A stretch of DNA of 64,000 bases. It comes from CAVTRI01 sp963737075 (GTDB taxonomy: Bacteria; Actinomycetota; Acidimicrobiia; Acidimicrobiales; Palsa-688). Below, piece by piece: positions 60,593 through 64,000 of the stretch (its first letter is position 1; the number at the start of each line of letters is the position of its first letter). A program made the translations under genes and the position numbers. Where the stretch lies: NCBI GenBank assembly GCA_963737075.1, contig CAVTRI010000002.1, positions 1-64,000 of the forward strand, read 5' to 3'. A model generated the notes under the pieces. That model worked only from the letters and a program-made list of their open reading frames with translations. It did no database searches and was not told where the DNA came from.

Positions 60593-61711
60593 GTGCCGCG
60601 CCGGGCGGAAGGGAACAGTGAGATCATCGATCCGACCGTGTCTTCCGCCGCTACTTCGCCCGCCACCGCCCCGTCGGCGTCCCGGCGACGCTGGGTCGCG
60701 GTATGGCGGTGGGCCAAGTGGGTCATCGGGTTGGGCCTGGCGGGCGCCGCTGTGTGGGCGACGACGGGCAAGTTCGACGAGCTGCGCAGCGCTAGCACGT
60801 TCCTCAATCACCTGCACTGGGCGTGGCTGGTACTGGCTGCCGTCGCCGAGGCCGTGTCGTACGTCTCGTTCGCAGGCATGCAGCGGCAGCTCCTACGCAG
60901 CGGCCGGGTCGATGTACGGCTCACCGCCATGACCGGCATCAGCGTGGCGAGCAACGCAATTCAAACGACCCTACCGGCGGGCATCATCCTGTCGCTGGCG
61001 TTCGCGTTCCGCCAATTCCGGCGGCGCGGCGCGGACGACATCCTGGCCGGGTGGGTGCTCGTGGCGATGACGGTGGTGTCGTTCGGGACCCTGGCCTTGC
61101 TGGCCGTCGTGGGGCTGTTGACGGCATACGGATCGGGGTCCGCGCTCGACCTGGTGTGGGTGATCGTCGGCATCGCCGGCTTGGCCCTGCTGCTGGTCGT
61201 CACCTGGATGACGCGTGACCTGTGGCTCCCGTGGGCAGGCCCACTGATCCGTTTCTCCCAGAAGATCGTCCGCCATCAGCACACCGACGCCCGCGAGCTG
61301 CTCGACGCTTGGGTGTCGCGGATCAGCGCCATCACCCCGAGCAAGCGGGCGTGGGCCGTCGCGAGCGGCCTGGGCCTCGGCAACTGGGTGGCCGACCTCG
61401 GCTGCCTCGCGCTGTCGTTCCTCGCGGTCGGCGCCGGCGTGCCGTGGCGCGGGCTGCTCTTGGCGTACGGCGCCGCCCAACTGGCCAGCAACCTGCCGGT
61501 CACGCCGGGAGGGCTTGGCGTGGTGGAGGGAAGCCTGACCGTGGCCCTGGTCGCTTTCGGCGGTGCCGAGGCGTCCACGGTTGCCGCGGTACTGCTGTAC
61601 CGGGTGCTCAGCTTCTGGCTCATGCTTCCAGTCGGTTGGGGATCGTGGGCCGCCCTGACCATTCGGGGCCGCCGGCACGACCGGTTGGCGGAACTGGCGG
61701 TCGCGCGGTGA
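60593..61711 (+). CDS. Lysylphosphatidylglycerol synthase TM-region/flippase-like protein (UPF0104)
   Basis: A 372-residue membrane protein of the LPG synthase transmembrane (AglD-like, DUF39/UPF0104) family. It has about eight segments, with WVIGLGLAGAAVWATTGKFD, HWAWLVLAAVAEAVSYVSFA, GWVLVAMTVVSFGTLALLAV, LALLLVVTWMTRDLWLPW, and LASNLPVTPGGLGVVEGSLT, the diagnostic NxPxTPGGxGxxE loop near residue 325. Members flip lipids or lipid-linked sugars. No aminoacyltransferase domain is present. The next gene, a lipoprotein, starts inside its stop. The first codon could also be the GTG at 60638. Confidence 0.85.
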   Translation: MPRRAEGNSEIIDPTVSSAATSPATAPSASRRRWVAVWRWAKWVIGLGLAGAAVWATTGKFDELRSASTFLNHLHWAWLVLAAVAEAVSYVSFAGMQRQLLRSGRVDVRLTAMTGISVASNAIQTTLPAGIILSLAFAFRQFRRRGADDILAGWVLVAMTVVSFGTLALLAVVGLLTAYGSGSALDLVWVIVGIAGLALLLVVTWMTRDLWLPWAGPLIRFSQKIVRHQHTDARELLDAWVSRISAITPSKRAWAVASGLGLGNWVADLGCLALSFLAVGAGVPWRGLLLAYGAAQLASNLPVTPGGLGVVEGSLTVALVAFGGAEASTVAAVLLYRVLSFWLMLPVGWGSWAALTIRGRRHDRLAELAVAR

Positions 61712-62127
61712 GGCGGCGGATGGCCACCCGCGGCGCGGCGCTGGTCGCTTTGCTCTCGGCAACCGTCACCGCATGCGGTGTCCCGCGGCCGGGGATCTCC
61801 AACGGCTCGGTCAGCGCCTGCTTCCGCGCCATCCCAACGGCGCGGGCTGCTATCCACGAATCCTCCGCGCACATGGTCGGCCTGCACCGGCTGCCCCTCG
61901 ACGTCGTCGAAAGCCACCTTCGGACCGGTACCACCGTCGCCGAGGACGACACGACGGTGTGCGCGGCGGTGTTCAAAGGCAGCTTCGCCGCCGGTCAGGT
62001 CGCGCAGGCGCCGCCGGACGAGCACGGGAAGTACGCCGTCGTGGTGGTGACGAGCAAGCACCTGCGGCTGCTCGGGGCGTTCGTCGTCGACACGCTTCCC
62101 AAGAACCTGGGCCGCCGCTTGCTGTGA
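61708..62127 (+). CDS. Small lipoprotein
   Basis: From GTG 61708, overlapping the flippase-like stop, the product has 139 residues: VRRRMATRGAALVALLSATV TACGVPRPG, a short lipoprotein signal with a TVTAC lipobox. The mature protein shows SVSACFRAIPTARAAIHESS, HRLPLDVVESHLRTGTTVAE, DDTTVCAAVFKGSFAAGQVA and VVVVTSKHLRLLGAFVVDTL. Two further Cys may form a disulfide. It probably works on the outer face of the membrane with the upstream flippase-like protein. No named family is recognised. A second start, ATG 61720, is possible. Confidence 0.72.
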   Translation: MRRRMATRGAALVALLSATVTACGVPRPGISNGSVSACFRAIPTARAAIHESSAHMVGLHRLPLDVVESHLRTGTTVAEDDTTVCAAVFKGSFAAGQVAQAPPDEHGKYAVVVVTSKHLRLLGAFVVDTLPKNLGRRLL

Positions 62128-62132
62128 GCCGT

Positions 62133-62156
62133 CGGCGGGGCGACTCCGCCTCGCCG
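62133..62156. terminator. Hairpin between convergent lipoprotein and sigma-factor genes
   Basis: CGGCGGGGCG, a short ACTC loop, then CGCCTCGCCG: a 10-bp stem with one mismatch in a 30-bp gap between converging genes. No T-run, but position supports a bidirectional terminator. Confidence 0.45.
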
Positions 62157-62157
62157 G

Positions 62158-63093
<936 letters not shown>

Positions 63094-63322
63094 CTAGTTT
63101 TGTCGTCCTCTCGATGCACCCGGAGGGGTTAAGCCAGCCATATCTGGAGGCACGGCCCGCATGTCGCGCTGACGTAGGCGTGTTCCAGGGGAGTCCAATC
63201 CTACCCGAGACGTGCGTATTCGTGAAGAGTCCTTCCGTGAACGCGTTCCCATTTCTTCGTCCTCCCGGCCGTATCGTTGCGTACGCAACAAGGTTCTGAG
63301 CGTTTGGCGGTAGCGTGACCCC

Positions 63323-63814
63323 GTGAGCGCGCAGGTCACCGCGGAGGGGGAGCTCTGGCTGGATGCCGAAACACAAGCGGTATGGAGGCGGCTGCTCTTC
63401 GTGCACGCCGCGCTGATCGAGGCGCTCGACCAGGATCTTCATTCGGCGCATGGGTTCGGCCTCGGCGACTACGAGGTGCTCGTGCACCTGTCGGAAGCGC
63501 CGGAGCAGTGCCTGCGCATGACCGAATTGGCCGCCCGGGTGAGCCTGTCGCCAAGTGGCCTTACCCGGCGGGTCGATGGCCTCGTCCGCCGGGGTCTGGT
63601 CCGCCGCCTGCCGTGCGAGTCGGACGGCCGCGGATCGTACGCGTCGCTGACGGAGGCCGGGCTGCAGCAGCTTCGGGAGGCGGCCCCGACGCACGTCGCC
63701 GGGGTGCGGCGCTACCTGCTCGACCCGCTCGGTACCTCGGGGGTGGCGGCCGTCGGCCGGGGTCTGGTGCCGATCGAGCACGCGCTCAACGAGCGCCGGG
63801 CCCGCTCCCGCTGA
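63323..63814 (+). CDS. MarR-family transcriptional regulator
   Basis: A 163-residue MarR protein: LLFVHAALIEALDQDLHSAH, GFGLGDYEVLVHLSEAPEQC, LRMTELAARVSLSPSGLTRR VDGLVRRGLVRRLPCESDGR and SYASLTEAGLQQLREAAPTH. The winged helix-turn-helix (MTELAARVSLSPSGLTRRVD) and the wing D-x-R-x-x-x-x-x-LT are standard. Such repressors respond to small aromatic or oxidative signals. GTG start. It overlaps the convergent partial rhodanese by 29 bases. Its target is unknown. Confidence 0.9.
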   Translation: MSAQVTAEGELWLDAETQAVWRRLLFVHAALIEALDQDLHSAHGFGLGDYEVLVHLSEAPEQCLRMTELAARVSLSPSGLTRRVDGLVRRGLVRRLPCESDGRGSYASLTEAGLQQLREAAPTHVAGVRRYLLDPLGTSGVAAVGRGLVPIEHALNERRARSR

Positions 63815-64000
63815 CCGCGGGCCGACCCTGTTCGATCCACCCGTTGGTGCCGCCGGCGACCGACAGCGCGCTATAACCCGCTTCGACGAGGGCTTTTGTG
63901 GCCGCAAGGCTGCGTCCGCCGACGGCGCAGATCACATACAGCGGGTTGGCGTCCGGGATCTCGTCCTGGCGGGCCCCGAGCTCTCCCAGGGGGATGAGCA
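63786..64000 (-). CDS. Rhodanese-like domain protein, partial (N-terminus off the window)
   Basis: The minus strand from the right edge reads LIPLGELGARQDEIPDANPL YVICAVGGRSLAATKALVEA GYSALSVAGGTNGWIEQGRP. The Cys in YVICAVGGRS is the rhodanese active site, GGTNGW the expected exit motif. It is a single-domain sulfurtransferase of the GlpE/PspE type that moves sulfane sulfur or senses redox. The stop (63786-63788) lies inside the MarR gene end. The start is missing. Confidence 0.85.
   Translation of the reverse strand, partial: LIPLGELGARQDEIPDANPLYVICAVGGRSLAATKALVEAGYSALSVAGGTNGWIEQGRPAVSGSGPGAR

Overview
The window is high-GC DNA with densely packed, often overlapping genes (ATGA/GTGA junctions), many GTG starts, and families typical of Actinomycetota: TIGR00027 methyltransferases, a Ddn-type F420-linked nitroreductase, a DUF222/HNH nuclease, a TIGR03086 protein, BTAD and LuxR/STAND regulators, and a PHO-box-like repeat. 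A member of the Actinomycetota, perhaps of Acidimicrobiia type, is the most likely source. That is inferred from gene content; no rRNA or other phylogenetic marker is present.

Layout. 0-5 kb: a partial YCII gene, a methyltransferase remnant, an SDR oxidoreductase, a coupled ribbon-helix-helix / half-VOC / methyltransferase trio on the minus strand, and a zinc alcohol dehydrogenase broken by one amber codon. 5-7.3 kb: a phosphate module, with a PHS-type MFS transporter and a PhoU-like protein diverging from three 11-bp GTTCA repeats. 7.5-19 kb: a decayed accessory zone. It holds a beta-propeller protein, a CPA2 antiporter, a phytanoyl-CoA dioxygenase-like protein, an SRPBCC protein and a complete IS5-type element with a frameshifted transposase. 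It also holds remnants of a GT39 glycosyltransferase, an IS110 transposase, an ABC ATPase, a sigma factor and a helix-turn-helix protein. 19-27 kb: a cupin, a large STAND-LuxR regulator, and a four-gene set (PIG-L deacetylase, acyl-CoA dehydrogenase-like, SAM methyltransferase, GT2 glycosyltransferase) with an antisense DUF2231-Rieske gene inside it.

27-33 kb: a histidine kinase/response regulator pair divergent from a four-gene MacAB-like export operon headed by a Cys-repeat lipoprotein. 33-39 kb: two YceI-like genes flank a questin-oxidase-like gene that has a MerR/SoxR-type promoter; a copper amine oxidase, a Mop-domain protein and a crotonase follow. 39-45 kb: a compact module of a small unknown protein, a STAND-BTAD regulator, a beta-sandwich protein, a class V aminotransferase and a DUF4395 membrane protein. 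The last four lie on one strand with short gaps, and three of the five genes carry one apparent frameshift each. 45-51.7 kb: an HNH nuclease, a TIGR03086 protein, an FAD oxidoreductase with an amber codon, an amidohydrolase coupled to a uracil-DNA glycosylase-like gene, and a zinc-ribbon protein. 52-64 kb: a second two-component system, an SDR, an HpaB-family monooxygenase, a lone MobF relaxase with a degenerate helicase, a GAF-PP2C phosphatase, a flippase-like membrane protein with a lipoprotein, a primary-like sigma factor, a MarR regulator and a partial rhodanese.

The most notable signals are the phosphate-box control region, the 19-bp-spacer MerR-type promoter with an apparently leaderless start, the orphan relaxase, the unexplained 39-45 kb module, and the number of otherwise full-length genes broken by a single lesion. 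Those breaks could be real decay or consensus errors in the assembly.
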